A stretch of 64,000 nucleotides of DNA from Lachnospiraceae bacterium (GCA_009911195.1 QXWV01000028.1:48262-112261); one strand, 5' to 3'. Shown: positions 53,336 to 63,736, numbered from the stretch's first letter. The notes: generated by a model not told the origin, from the letters alone. Translations and numbers: made by a program.

Positions 53336-55918
53336 TCAGTTTTTTATCCGCCGCAAGACTTTGAACATAATGTCGATATCTACCGGCTTTGCTAAATGTT
53401 CATTCATACCGGCATCCTTTGCCATTGCGATATCCTCATCGAACGCGTTGGCCGAAAGTGCTATGATGGGTACCGTTTTCGCATCCGGACGATTCAGGCC
53501 GCGAATCACGCGGGCGGCTTCATATCCGCTCATAACCGGCATCATTAAATCCATAAGTATGCAGTCGAACATTCCTGGCTCGGATGCCGTAAACTCATCC
53601 ACAGCGGCTCTGCCGTTATTTGCGGTTATAACCTTCGCACCTGCCTGTTCCAAAATGAATTCCACGATTTCGCAGTTTATCTCATTATCCTCTACCAAAA
53701 GGACTTTCATCCCGGCAACAGCGTTCCGTATATTCCGCTCTTCATCCGCAGACTGTGCGCCCGGTGTCCCGTCAATTTGGATGGGAAGGGTTACCCGGAA
53801 GACGGTTCCTTTGCCGATTTGGCTGTCCATTTCAATATTTCCCTTCATCTGGTCTACCAGTTTCTTCACAATGGACATACCGAGCCCTACGCCGTCATAG
53901 TGTGTCCGTGCACTTTGATGTTCCTGGGTAAATGGCTCAAATATATGTTTTTTGAAGTCCTCGCCGATGCCAATTCCGGTGTCTTCAATCACAAACTGGT
54001 AATTTGCAATTCCGTTTCGGCAGGCATTTTCCTTTACCTGGACAAATACGGAGCCATGAGGCTGGTTAAATTTGATTGCATTATCAATGATATTCATTAA
54101 AATCTGCTTCAACTGCAGCGGATTTCCAATCAGCCTGCTGTGATGCAAATCGACCTCCTCCAGAACAAGCCGAATGCCCGCCGTATCTGCTTGGACAGAC
54201 AAGATGGTAATGCAGTTTTCCAATATAGTATGAAGGTCAAACGGTTCTTCCACTGCTGCCGGCCTTCCGCTCTCCAGCTTGCTGACCTGAAGAACATCAT
54301 TGACCAGGGAGAGCAAATGTTCTGTGGAGACACGGATTTTCTTTCTGCACTCCTTTTGTCGTTCCAATTCACCCTGGCTATGCTCCATGATAGCCAGCAT
54401 TCCCAGGATTCCGTTGATAGGAGTGCGGAGGTCATGGGACATATGGGAGAGGAATTCGCTTTTTGCCGAATTCGCACGCCTTACCTTTTCCAGCAGCTCC
54501 ATGATGGCCTGGTCTTGCTTTTTACGGGTTACCATAATTTCGGTGATATCTTGATGGTATCCGTTCAGGCAGACGCCCGCCTTTTTAAACTTTTTATCCG
54601 GCACGCCGCCACAGCGGACATAAATTTTCCCCAATTCCGGATGATTCCAGGGGTAAACCACCTCGGAACGCCCGGTTTCCAGAATTTCATGTACTGCTTC
54701 CTGTACCATTTCCACGTAATCTGGCTCAATATTTTCAAACCAGCGTTTATAGCACTCTTCCGGCTCGATTTCATCAGGTACTTCTAAGAGCATACGCATG
54801 GTTCGGTCCGCATACATTCTCGGTTGGCAGCCCTCTTCTATCTCAATTGTCCAGATACCAGTCCTTGCGCCTTCCAGAATATCTTCCAGGCTCTGCCTTG
54901 CTTCCAGTTTATATTTTTCTTCCTGCTCTACCACGGTGTTGGCATCCCGCTGGGCAAAAATTGCACAATTCTCTTCCCCGGCATCTCCCGTGGAGGAAAA
55001 ATGGATTTCTAAATGTTTCAATCCATAGGGGTTATCTTTCACCTGATACCGGACATAAAATTTTTTCTTTTCCCTGAGCTGGGCGAGTACGTAGTCCTTT
55101 TTCGTTACAACACGAAGCCGTTTTTGGTCCCGGGAAACCACATACCGGGAAATATACTGGTCCATAGCGGCCTGATAACCGCCCTCGGAATTGATGGTTT
55201 TATCCATCTGGAGACGTTCGTCATTCCGGTATATCTCATATTCATCGGTATCGAAGTTTACTTTATAGATGCCCAGATAATCCACGCTCAGGGCATGGAG
55301 AACGTTATAGCTCCGTTTTTGAAGTTCGCGGATTAGATTTCGCCTCTTTAAGGATGATACGATAAAGTATGCTGCTGTATGAAGCATATTTGACGCATAT
55401 TCCAATGATTTCATGGGTGGATTGTCTACACCGTAAAATCCAATGATATTCCCATTGTCATAAAGGGGAATTACCACAAGGGAATGAATGCTTTGTTGTT
55501 TCAGGTTGGCATATTGCAGTGGGTCGGTCTGCCGGATATCCTCCAAATCCTCAATGATGATATGGCTGCTGACACTAAAATTACTATACCAGGTTGCACA
55601 CACCTCCGGAGGAACATTTTGAAGGTTCTCCTTTTCCGGCGCTACCCCATCGGCCACCCATTCATAGGTGTTATCATCACCTCCGGCTTCATTCCGTTCA
55701 AATATATAAGTTCGTTCCCCATGCAGCGCTTTACCCAAGTATTCCAGCAGTACGTCAAGCGACTGGTCCGGTGTTTCTTCCAATAGGGCGACACGAAGCC
55801 CTTCATTTATGATGGTCTCTAGATTCTGAACGCTTTGCATACTGCTTTGTGGCTTTTGGCTTCCGACAGTTGGAACACTTTCGCCGGTCTGTTCAAAAGA
55901 TTCGTTTAAATAACCCAT
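53336..55918 (-). CDS. Hybrid sensor histidine kinase/response regulator
   Basis: 860 residues from ATG 55918 (MGYLNESFEQ), which is preceded by GGAGG; an earlier ATG lies 14 codons upstream. Order: GAF-like domain (about 40-200, YSNFSVSSHIIIEDLEDIRQ), PAS-like region (about 350-460), HisKA with phosphoacceptor His in FLSHMSHDLRTPINGILG, HATPase (IDNAIKFN, DTGIGIGEDFKKHIF, GLGMSIVKKLV) and a C-terminal receiver with Asp in DCILMDLMMP. There is no membrane segment, so it senses an intracellular cue. No output domain is present. Its partner is unknown. Confidence 0.9.
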   Translation of the reverse strand: MGYLNESFEQTGESVPTVGSQKPQSSMQSVQNLETIINEGLRVALLEETPDQSLDVLLEYLGKALHGERTYIFERNEAGGDDNTYEWVADGVAPEKENLQNVPPEVCATWYSNFSVSSHIIIEDLEDIRQTDPLQYANLKQQSIHSLVVIPLYDNGNIIGFYGVDNPPMKSLEYASNMLHTAAYFIVSSLKRRNLIRELQKRSYNVLHALSVDYLGIYKVNFDTDEYEIYRNDERLQMDKTINSEGGYQAAMDQYISRYVVSRDQKRLRVVTKKDYVLAQLREKKKFYVRYQVKDNPYGLKHLEIHFSSTGDAGEENCAIFAQRDANTVVEQEEKYKLEARQSLEDILEGARTGIWTIEIEEGCQPRMYADRTMRMLLEVPDEIEPEECYKRWFENIEPDYVEMVQEAVHEILETGRSEVVYPWNHPELGKIYVRCGGVPDKKFKKAGVCLNGYHQDITEIMVTRKKQDQAIMELLEKVRRANSAKSEFLSHMSHDLRTPINGILGMLAIMEHSQGELERQKECRKKIRVSTEHLLSLVNDVLQVSKLESGRPAAVEEPFDLHTILENCITILSVQADTAGIRLVLEEVDLHHSRLIGNPLQLKQILMNIIDNAIKFNQPHGSVFVQVKENACRNGIANYQFVIEDTGIGIGEDFKKHIFEPFTQEHQSARTHYDGVGLGMSIVKKLVDQMKGNIEMDSQIGKGTVFRVTLPIQIDGTPGAQSADEERNIRNAVAGMKVLLVEDNEINCEIVEFILEQAGAKVITANNGRAAVDEFTASEPGMFDCILMDLMMPVMSGYEAARVIRGLNRPDAKTVPIIALSANAFDEDIAMAKDAGMNEHLAKPVDIDIMFKVLRRIKN

Positions 55919-56215
55919 AATGTTGACCTCCATATATTCTGTTGGGGTAAATGCCAGCATCTGTTCCAGACTGATTTATCTTCTTGCAGATAAGCGTCAG
56001 TATCGGCAAACTTATCTATGATTTTACAGTAAAAAAGAATATCATACAAATGATTAATTTTCAATATTTTATGCTAAAAAAGGTCAAATCTGTCCATATA
56101 TAGAAGAAAATGTATTGTTTATAATTTTATCATCAAATAGAAGAACCAGTCAATAGATTCAGGATTTGCTGTAGGGAATACGAAAAGCAGATGCAAAAGG
56201 AAAGAGAGGGTTAAG

Positions 56216-57580
56216 ATGAAAAAGAGGATGGCACAAAAAATAATGGCTATGTTATTGGTAGCCGGGATGCTTGGCGGATGCGGGCAGACAGATGCAGGAA
56301 ACAATACGGGAGAAGAAACGGTACAAAAAAGTGAAGAGGCAGGAAATGGCGCTTTAGAGAATAGTGGAGAAAAGGAAAGCGCGGCTACAGAGGGTGAAAT
56401 GGTGGAACTGGAGTTTCTGTTTGGAGACCCGAACAGAACCGAGATTTTCAGCAGGATAGTCGAAGACTTTAATAATAGCCAGGGAGAAGTCCATGTAACA
56501 TTTAATGCAACAGGAACGAACCATCTGGAGGAATTGATGACAAGGCTGGCAACCAACGATGTACCGGATATCACCAGCCAGCTACAGGGATACGAACTGG
56601 CCAGCTATGTGGAAGCCGGTTATATTAAGGATATCAGCCAAGAACCTTATTTGCAATATATCAGGGATACGGAACTGGATACGGTAACAATAGATGGTGG
56701 GGTATATGGTATTCCAATGGATACGCAGGCGTGGGGCGTTTTTTATAATAAAAAACTGTTCGAGCAGGCAGGGATAGAGAAAATTCCGGAAACTGTAAGC
56801 GAATTGGAAGATTGTGTGAATAAGCTGAATGCCGCCGGAATTACACCCTTTGCTGCCGGGTATGGTACGGAATGGACGATTGGGCAATTCCTCGGTTATG
56901 GGGTATCTGCTATTCTGACGCCAAAAGCAGTGGAGCTTGGGGACAATTATAAAAAGGGAAACTGGACTTTTAATCTGCCAGGAATAGATACTGCTTTCCA
57001 GGTTTTGGATTTAGTGGCGGATAATACTCAGGAAAGACCTTTTGACACGGATGTATCGGGTCAGTATGCAGTGTTTGCAAAAGAAGAGGCGGCGATGATG
57101 CTGCAGGGAAACTGGTCGATTCTACAAGTCAGGGAATTAAATCCAAATATTCAGATGGGAATGTTTCCATTGCCGATTAGCGAAGAAAAGGAAGAATTGG
57201 TTTTTCCGAAGCAATATGGATTTGTAATTAATGTTTTGGCGGCAACGGATGAAAATCCCCGTAAGGCGGAGGCTATCAATCAATTTATGGAATTTTTCTT
57301 AGACCCTGCAAATGGCGGAGGATATTATTATAACGAAATCGGCGTGCCTACGGCAAATGCAAAAGCAGAACCGAAGCTGGATGAGGCTTCTGAAATTCTT
57401 CAGGAATATTTGAAGGAAGGAAAAACAGTATTTACTTATTACGCTTATGAACCGGCTGGATTTGATGCGGAATCTTGGAAGGTTACTGTGCAGTATTTGA
57501 ATGGTGGTACGAAAGACCACGAACAGCTAATAGAAGATTTTAATGAGGCATTTGATAAATATGCCGACGCTTTGAACTAG
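56216..57580 (+). CDS. Extracellular sugar-binding lipoprotein of an ABC importer
   Basis: 454 residues, AAAGAGAGGG upstream. The signal (MKKRMAQKIMAMLLVAGMLG) ends in the lipobox LGGC, followed by an acidic Ser/Thr/Glu linker (about 23-60) and a family-1 type solute-binding fold (LEFLFGDPNRTEIFSRIVED, GGVYGIPMDTQAWGVFYNK, FAKEEAAMMLQGNWSILQVR). It captures an oligosaccharide at the cell surface for the two permeases encoded next. The ATPase is not encoded here, so it probably shares a common MsmK-like ATPase. GH127 genes downstream point to arabino-oligosaccharides. Confidence 0.9.
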   Translation: MKKRMAQKIMAMLLVAGMLGGCGQTDAGNNTGEETVQKSEEAGNGALENSGEKESAATEGEMVELEFLFGDPNRTEIFSRIVEDFNNSQGEVHVTFNATGTNHLEELMTRLATNDVPDITSQLQGYELASYVEAGYIKDISQEPYLQYIRDTELDTVTIDGGVYGIPMDTQAWGVFYNKKLFEQAGIEKIPETVSELEDCVNKLNAAGITPFAAGYGTEWTIGQFLGYGVSAILTPKAVELGDNYKKGNWTFNLPGIDTAFQVLDLVADNTQERPFDTDVSGQYAVFAKEEAAMMLQGNWSILQVRELNPNIQMGMFPLPISEEKEELVFPKQYGFVINVLAATDENPRKAEAINQFMEFFLDPANGGGYYYNEIGVPTANAKAEPKLDEASEILQEYLKEGKTVFTYYAYEPAGFDAESWKVTVQYLNGGTKDHEQLIEDFNEAFDKYADALN

Positions 57581-57685
57581 TATTACAGTACGATTTTAGT
57601 GGGATTTGCTGGAACTGGTACGAAGGCCATACGGAATTTTGTATGCTTGAGGCAGGAATAGGCTGAAAAAAAGAATGGGGTATAA

Positions 57686-57775
57686 GATTGAAAATTAAAA
57701 ATTTTCAATCCCAAGTTTGTGTCTGCGCAGCATCCACAAACTTGACGGCACAAAAAGCTGCGCAGAAATGAAGTA
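57686..57775 (+). promoter_or_regulatory. Paired-stem 5' leader element upstream of the first permease gene
   Basis: GATTGAAAATT (57686-57696) and AATTTTCAATC (57700-57710) form a first hairpin. CAAGTTTGTG (57712-57721) pairs with CACAAACTTG (57735-57744). Their loop holds CTGCGCAGC (57723-57731), which pairs with GCTGCGCAG (57757-57765). AAATGAAGTAAAAA and the start codon follow. The arms of stem two overlap the loop of stem one, so the folds compete or interlock. A weaker version (58667-58730, ending GCAGAAATGAGG) precedes the second permease gene. Confidence 0.65.
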
Positions 57776-57779
57776 AAAA

Positions 57780-58658
57780 ATGGGAAACAAGAAGAGATTG
57801 AGAAAAGAATATTTGGGCTTTATAAAGTTTGTAGTTCCTATGCTGACTCTTTATACATTGTTTTTTTTGATACCGTTAGTTCAGACCATATATTATTCTT
57901 TTACGGATTACAATGGTATTAATCCAAAACTAGGATGGATTGGCCTGGGGAATTATAAGGCGGTATTTCAGGACAAGTATTTTTATAATTCATTGCTGTT
58001 TACTGCCTTAAGCGCATTGCTGTTTATGGCCATCATCAATGTGGCGGGTTTTGTACTGGCCATGGGATTGAACAGGAAAATACGCTCCAGAAATATATTA
58101 AGGGCAATTATCTTTTGCCCGTTCATTTTCAACAATGTAACCGTAGGTTTTATCTGGCAATTCTTGTTGGGAAGGCTAATGACGGATTTGTATCCGCTGA
58201 CCGGATGGGGGATTTTTAAAATAGGGTGGCTGTCGGAGGAACAGTTGGTCATCTATTCGGTAGTGCTTGTGAAGGCGTGGCAAGCGATAGGCTATTTTAT
58301 GGTAATTTATCTGGCGGGGCTGCAAATGCTCCCCCAGGACCCTTTGGAAGCCGCGGCCATTGACGGCTGTGGGGGATGGAACAGGATTTTTAAAATCATC
58401 CTTCCCTTAATGCGCCCTACCAGTTTTGTCTGTTTATTCTTAGCTATTACGGAAACCTTAAATATGTTTCCGCTCCTTATGACTTTGACTAATGGGGGGC
58501 CGGGGCATGCTTCGGAAAACATCTCGTTATATATTTATAATGAAGCTTTTAAGAGCCATAGGATGGGGTATGCTTCAGCACTGTCGGTAATCCTTACTAT
58601 ATTAGTGCTTATTGTGGCGATACTGCAGATGCGACTGACAAAAGAAGGGGATGAATAA
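57780..58658 (+). CDS. ABC sugar importer permease 1 (MalF/UgpA type)
   Basis: 292 residues, six membrane segments, start ATG 57780 with only a weak GAAG ribosome site in an unusual structured leader. The EAA loop for docking the ATPase is EAAAIDGCGGWNRIFKIILP. The opening FVVPMLTLYTLFFLIPLVQ is typical of UgpA-type permeases. It pairs with the permease encoded at 58732 and the binding lipoprotein upstream. Confidence 0.9.
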   Translation: MGNKKRLRKEYLGFIKFVVPMLTLYTLFFLIPLVQTIYYSFTDYNGINPKLGWIGLGNYKAVFQDKYFYNSLLFTALSALLFMAIINVAGFVLAMGLNRKIRSRNILRAIIFCPFIFNNVTVGFIWQFLLGRLMTDLYPLTGWGIFKIGWLSEEQLVIYSVVLVKAWQAIGYFMVIYLAGLQMLPQDPLEAAAIDGCGGWNRIFKIILPLMRPTSFVCLFLAITETLNMFPLLMTLTNGGPGHASENISLYIYNEAFKSHRMGYASALSVILTILVLIVAILQMRLTKEGDE

Positions 58659-58731
58659 GGGTTTTGCAAGTTTGTGCCTGTGCTTTACAGACATGGGATG
58701 GGTAAAAAGCAACGCAGAAATGAGGTAAAGA

Positions 58732-59562
58732 ATGAACGAGCGAAAAAAAACAAATGTTGTGGTCGGTTTATTGCTTTGGGTCTTTTGCATAGTCATGTTT
58801 TTTCCTATGCTGTTTATTATCATCAATGCATTTAAAACGTTTGGGGAAGTAGTGATGGACCCGCTGGCTTTGCCTGCCATATGGAATCTGGACAATTTTA
58901 AGGAAGTAATACGGACGGGGAACTATGTAAGAGTTTTTCTGAATACCATTTATTTTGCTGTGTTGAGCGGGGTTATCGTCCTGGTGTTGGGCTCCATGGC
59001 CGGGTTTAAGCTATCGAGAATGAATAACAGGGTAAGCCGGGCAACGATGCTTGTGTTTATGATTGCCATGATGCTCCCGTTTCCGGTCATTATGATTCCG
59101 TTAGCAGTTATGGCCACAAAATTACATATATCCAATCACCTGACAATGATTTCCATATTAAATGCCGGGTTTTCCTGTTCCCTGGCTGTTATCATGTATA
59201 TGCAGACGGTGAAAGGCATTCCCCGTGAACTGGATGAATGTGCGGATATGGACGGATGCAGCGGCTACAGGTTCTTTTTTACTATAATATTTCCGCTGCT
59301 TAAGCCTATGAGCGGAACATTGGCCGTGCTCTATTTCATACGTTATTGGAATGACCTTATGTTGCCGATGATTCTGATTTCTAAAAAAGAACTGTATACA
59401 ATTCCGTTGTCCCAATTATCATTTTATAACCAGTTTACACAAAACAGGTGGAACTTGCTGCTTGCAGCGGGGCTGATGGCGTTGCTGCCAGTGATTGTTT
59501 TGTATTTATTTGCCCAGAAAGCAATTATTAGCGGGATGGTTGCGGGGGCGGTGAAAGGATAA
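58732..59562 (+). CDS. ABC sugar importer permease 2 (MalG/UgpE type)
   Basis: 276 residues, six membrane segments, GAGGTAAAG before ATG 58732. The EAA loop is ELDECADMDGCSGYRFFFTI, and the C-terminal QKAIISGMVAGAVKG is the standard ending of this permease family. With the upstream permease it forms the membrane channel of the importer. An intrinsic terminator lies 86 bp downstream, before the GH127 genes. Confidence 0.9.
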   Translation: MNERKKTNVVVGLLLWVFCIVMFFPMLFIIINAFKTFGEVVMDPLALPAIWNLDNFKEVIRTGNYVRVFLNTIYFAVLSGVIVLVLGSMAGFKLSRMNNRVSRATMLVFMIAMMLPFPVIMIPLAVMATKLHISNHLTMISILNAGFSCSLAVIMYMQTVKGIPRELDECADMDGCSGYRFFFTIIFPLLKPMSGTLAVLYFIRYWNDLMLPMILISKKELYTIPLSQLSFYNQFTQNRWNLLLAAGLMALLPVIVLYLFAQKAIISGMVAGAVKG

Positions 59563-59647
59563 AGGATGCCATAAAGCTGAATTATGAAGTTGGTGTGAAA
59601 AATAAATTGTTCATACGCAAATTTATGGCTGCGCAATGCATGTACCG

Positions 59648-59674
59648 AAAAATGCCCGAAAAGCGGCATTTTTT
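59648..59674 (+). terminator. Terminator just upstream of the first GH127 gene
   Basis: AAAAATGCC (59648-59656) pairs with GGCATTTTT (59665-59673), 8-nt loop, T-run at the end. It lies only about 22 bp before the GH127 start codon, a position that would allow attenuation of the glycosidase genes. Just upstream, CGCAAATTTATGGCTGCGC resembles the 5' arms of the leader elements. Confidence 0.75.
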
Positions 59675-59695
59675 ATCCAGATTTGGGAGGTTAGA

Positions 59696-61615
59696 ATGAA
59701 AAATTATAGGATGCTTGAGCCATTGGATATAAAGATAACAGGGGGAATATTAGGGGAGAAAAGAAGGCTGGTATCTGAGGTGACAATTCCTTACATTGGA
59801 AGAGCGCTTTGTGACGAGGTACCGGGGATTAGGAAAAGTGGATCGGTGGAAAACTTTAGGATTGCTTCCGGAGAATTGAGGAAAGAATTTCATGGGCTGG
59901 TATCCCAGGACAGCGATTTGTTTAAATGGATGGAAGCGGCTTCCCTGGCCTTAGCGGAGAAGAAAGAGCGCAATTTTCCGGAAGGGATGGAGGCAGCCGA
60001 ACTAGAGGAATTGGCTGCCCTGTTGGAAAAGTGCCAGATGAAGGATGGGTATTTGAATACTTATTACATAATAAACGGTTTAAAAGGCAAATGGAGCTAT
60101 TTGAAGGAATCCTGCCAACTGTATTGTGCGGGTCATCTGTTGGAAGCTGCTGTAACGAATTATGAAGTTACCGGGGAGAGAAGCCTTTTGGAAATAGCCA
60201 TGGGCTATGCGGATTGCATAGATAAGGCGTTTGGGGCGGAAGAGGGAAAAATCCATGGGTATGACGGCCATGCGGAAATAGAGTTGGCATTGTACCGGCT
60301 GTATGAAGCCACAGGAATAGAAAAATACCGGAATTTAGCTAATTTTTTTGTGGAAGAACGGGGAAAACAGCCATATTTCTTTGCCCTGGAGAAAGGGAAT
60401 GAGGGCGTAACAGGGAATCTGGTTTATGAATTGAGGGAAAATGATTTTCATCATTCCCAGTCACATTTGCCGGTGAGGGAACAGAAAGAAGCGGTGGGCC
60501 ATGCGGTGAAAGCAGCTTACTTTTATACGGCGGTGGCGGATAAGGCTCGGCTGTGCAGGGATGAGAAGCTTTATGAAGCGGTGGAAAGGCTTTGGGAGGA
60601 TGTGACGGAGAAGAAAATGTTCCTTACAGGGGCAATCGGTTCTTCGGAATATGGGGAAAGCTTTACTTATGCCTATGATTTGCCGGGAGATTTGATGTAT
60701 GGGGAAACCTGTGCAGCCATAGGACTGTTCCTGTGGGGATATCATATGCTCCGGATGGATACGGACAGGAAATACTCGGATGTAATGGAACGGACATTTT
60801 TTAACGGGATTTTAGGGGGTATATCGGAAGACGGTAAAAAATTTTTCTATACGAATGCCTTGGAAATAGACCCGGAAAGGTGTAAAAAGCGGAAGGACTA
60901 TGGCCATTTAGAGATAGAACGGCAAAGCTGGTTCGACTGTCCTTGTTGCCCTCCAAATATCGCCCGCCTGATATTGTCATTCAATAGATATATGTATACC
61001 GCATCGATACGGGAATTGAATATTCATCTATTCGCGCCCAGCACGGCGGATATCGAGGGGTGGCACGTGGAGCAGTATACGGAATATCCAACGGAAGGGA
61101 AAATCATGCTAGTGGTGGAAAGGAAAGGGGAAGGAAAAGGGCAGCTCCGCATCAGGATACCGGGCTGGTGTGAAAGCTTTCTCGTAAAAGTAAATGGTGA
61201 AAAGGCTAAAGGAATTTTGGAAAAGGGCTATCTTTTATTGGAAGAAGATTTTGGTTGTAAAAAGACAATAGAGTTAGAATTGGATATACCGCTAAAAAAA
61301 GTATATGCCAATGACAAAGTAAAAAGCCTTGCAGGGAAAGCGGCAGTTATGCGTGGGCCGTTGGTGTATTGCCTGGAGCAGGCGGACAATGGGGAATTAT
61401 TTCATTTATTTTTTAAAGAGGACGGAAAGCTGGAAATGGGGAAAACTGGAACGGTATTAGCGGAAGGGTATCGGATGGATGGGCCGGATACCGGGTTATA
61501 TGCTTATCAAAAGCCGCATTATCGGACAGAGAATATTAAATTGATGCCGTATTACCGCTGGAATAACAGGGGGGCAGGGCAGATGCGTGTATTTTTAGGG
61601 GAAAGAAAACGGTAG
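59696..61615 (+). CDS. GH127 family glycosidase (beta-L-arabinofuranosidase), first copy
   Basis: 639 residues from ATG 59696 with GGGAGG upstream; no signal peptide, so it acts in the cytoplasm. The (alpha/alpha)6 barrel of GH127 (DUF1680) is recognisable from LEAAVTNYEVTGERSLLEIA and NTYYIINGLKGKW. The zinc and nucleophile residues of the family are present: Glu and Cys in YGETCAAIG and the Cys pair in DCPCCPPNIARL. Such enzymes release beta-L-arabinofuranose from plant hydroxyproline-rich glycoproteins and related glycans. The neighbouring importer would supply the oligosaccharide. Confidence 0.88.
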   Translation: MKNYRMLEPLDIKITGGILGEKRRLVSEVTIPYIGRALCDEVPGIRKSGSVENFRIASGELRKEFHGLVSQDSDLFKWMEAASLALAEKKERNFPEGMEAAELEELAALLEKCQMKDGYLNTYYIINGLKGKWSYLKESCQLYCAGHLLEAAVTNYEVTGERSLLEIAMGYADCIDKAFGAEEGKIHGYDGHAEIELALYRLYEATGIEKYRNLANFFVEERGKQPYFFALEKGNEGVTGNLVYELRENDFHHSQSHLPVREQKEAVGHAVKAAYFYTAVADKARLCRDEKLYEAVERLWEDVTEKKMFLTGAIGSSEYGESFTYAYDLPGDLMYGETCAAIGLFLWGYHMLRMDTDRKYSDVMERTFFNGILGGISEDGKKFFYTNALEIDPERCKKRKDYGHLEIERQSWFDCPCCPPNIARLILSFNRYMYTASIRELNIHLFAPSTADIEGWHVEQYTEYPTEGKIMLVVERKGEGKGQLRIRIPGWCESFLVKVNGEKAKGILEKGYLLLEEDFGCKKTIELELDIPLKKVYANDKVKSLAGKAAVMRGPLVYCLEQADNGELFHLFFKEDGKLEMGKTGTVLAEGYRMDGPDTGLYAYQKPHYRTENIKLMPYYRWNNRGAGQMRVFLGERKR

Positions 61616-61643
61616 GATATTTGAAAGGAATGAGGCTATTTCA

Positions 61644-63593
61644 ATGAAAGTGAATATAAATGACAGGTTTTGGAAACCGCGGATAGACAGGATGTGCAAT
61701 GAAATAATCCCCTATCAGTATAAAGTGCTGAATGACGAAGTGGAGGGGATTCCCCCAAGCCATGCGATTGGTAATTTCCGGCTGGCAGCAGGGGAGGAAA
61801 AAGGAACTTACGGAGGTATGCTTTTTCAGGACAGCGATGTAGGGAAGTGGATAGAAGCGGCAGCCTATGCCCTGGCCTGGGAGAAAAACCCGATATTAGA
61901 AGAAGAGATTGACGGCCTGGTTTGCCTGATGAAAAAGGCACAGGGGGAAGACGGCTACTTAAATACATATTATACATGTAAAAAGCCAGGGGAACGATTT
62001 GCCAACATTGCCCATGGGCATGAATTATACTGTGCCGGGCATTTGCTGGAAGGGGCTGTTGCCTATGCAAGAGTTACCGGAAAAGAAGAGTTTTTGCATA
62101 TTATGATAAATTATATTGGGCTGCTTCAGGAAAAAATAGGCAGGGAACATGGGCAAATGCGCATATATCCGGGACATCCGGAACTGGAAATAGCACTGTA
62201 TAAGCTGTATCAATATACCGGGGAAGAAAAATATCTGGAATTCATGGAATATTTTATAGAAGAAAGAGGAAGCCAGCCTTCCTTTTTGGAAAAGGATTCC
62301 GGGTTTGGGGAACAATTTAAGGATAAGTGGTTCGATTTAAAATATCATCAGGCCCATGAGCCCGTGAAAGAACAAAAGGAAGCGGCAGGACATGCTGTCC
62401 GTGCAATGTATCTGTATGCGGCTATGGCGGACTTGGCCGGTGAGAAGGGGGATGAAGATTTAAAGCAGTCATTGCAGGTTCTTTGGAACGATGTAACGGG
62501 AAAAAAGATGTATTTGACAGGGGCAGTCGGTTCGGAAGCCCATGGGGAATGCTTTAGCGCTGCCTATGATTTGCCTAATGACAGGGCTTATGCGGAAACC
62601 TGTGCATCCATCGGGCTGATTTTTTGGGCAAAAAGGATGCTCCGGATGGAAAAGGACAGTAAATACGGGGATGTGATGGAACGCGCTTTGTATAATGGGG
62701 CTATTAGCGGTATTTCGGAAGATGGGAAAAAATATTTTTATGTAAATCCGCTGATGATGCTGCCGGAGGAAGTAGAAACCCGTTATGATTTGCAGCATGT
62801 AAGCAAAGAAAGGACAAGCTGGTTTGGATGCGCATGCTGTCCTCCTAATGTGGCCAGGCTGATGGCATCTTTGGGGGAATATATTTATGAAGACTGCTAT
62901 GGGGCTAAAAATCCGGAAGAAGGGTTTTACATACATTTGTATGTGGAAGGCGAAGTTCGCTTTGGAGAAAATGGAAAAAACGGATTTGTGGCGGAAGGGG
63001 ATTATATTAAAGATGGAAGGATGAAATATACTTATAAGGGGGAAAAAGCAGACAAGGAGATATATTTCAGGATTCCTTCATGGTGTGAATGCTGGGAAAT
63101 CCGGTTAAATGATGAAAGGTTAATGGGAAGGGAAAACTCGGGGGAAGGAAGAGAGGAAGAGAAATTAAAGAAAGGATACGCCGCAATCGACAGACAATGG
63201 CAGGAGGGGGATACTGTTGATGTAGCCTTTGGGATAAAGCCCAGGCTGGTTTATGCCAATCCCAAAGTATGGACGGATGCAGGCCGATGCGCCCTGATGC
63301 GTGGGCCGGTGGTATATTGCCTGGAGGAGAAAGAAAACGGGAAGAACTTGAACGCTATTGTTGTAAAAGGCGGAGAAGAATGGGCGCAGGGATGGAAAGA
63401 AGAGCAGGGATATCTGTATGGGGAAGCGGCGATTTCTTTTCCTGCAAAACGGGAAGATGTGGAAAAATGGGGAAATACGCTTTACTGTTATGAAAAAAGT
63501 GAAGTGAAAGAGATAAAAGCAGTGGCAATTCCCTATCATAGCTGGGGAAACCGGGGATGTGGGGAAATGGTAGTTTGGATGCGGACGGAATAA
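61644..63593 (+). CDS. GH127 family glycosidase (beta-L-arabinofuranosidase), second copy
   Basis: 649 residues from ATG 61644, GAGG 9 nt upstream; no signal peptide. Same fold and key residues as its neighbour (YAETCASIG; GCACCPPNVARL), but otherwise well diverged, so the pair is not a recent duplication. Differences in the loop regions suggest different linkage or chain-length preference. The gene starts 28 bp after the first GH127 stop and ends the arabinoside block; downstream is a leader element and a lipoprotein gene. Confidence 0.88.
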   Translation: MKVNINDRFWKPRIDRMCNEIIPYQYKVLNDEVEGIPPSHAIGNFRLAAGEEKGTYGGMLFQDSDVGKWIEAAAYALAWEKNPILEEEIDGLVCLMKKAQGEDGYLNTYYTCKKPGERFANIAHGHELYCAGHLLEGAVAYARVTGKEEFLHIMINYIGLLQEKIGREHGQMRIYPGHPELEIALYKLYQYTGEEKYLEFMEYFIEERGSQPSFLEKDSGFGEQFKDKWFDLKYHQAHEPVKEQKEAAGHAVRAMYLYAAMADLAGEKGDEDLKQSLQVLWNDVTGKKMYLTGAVGSEAHGECFSAAYDLPNDRAYAETCASIGLIFWAKRMLRMEKDSKYGDVMERALYNGAISGISEDGKKYFYVNPLMMLPEEVETRYDLQHVSKERTSWFGCACCPPNVARLMASLGEYIYEDCYGAKNPEEGFYIHLYVEGEVRFGENGKNGFVAEGDYIKDGRMKYTYKGEKADKEIYFRIPSWCECWEIRLNDERLMGRENSGEGREEEKLKKGYAAIDRQWQEGDTVDVAFGIKPRLVYANPKVWTDAGRCALMRGPVVYCLEEKENGKNLNAIVVKGGEEWAQGWKEEQGYLYGEAAISFPAKREDVEKWGNTLYCYEKSEVKEIKAVAIPYHSWGNRGCGEMVVWMRTE

Positions 63594-63736
63594 TAATGAA
63601 TAACTTTATAGATATATTGGCTGAATTTATAAAATCTCAATAATTTGTTCACACATTGGACACATTTATGCCATACTATGTTTACAGCCGGTAAGGAAAA
63701 GGGATTACATAAGAAATCCAATCCGGCAAAGCTGGA

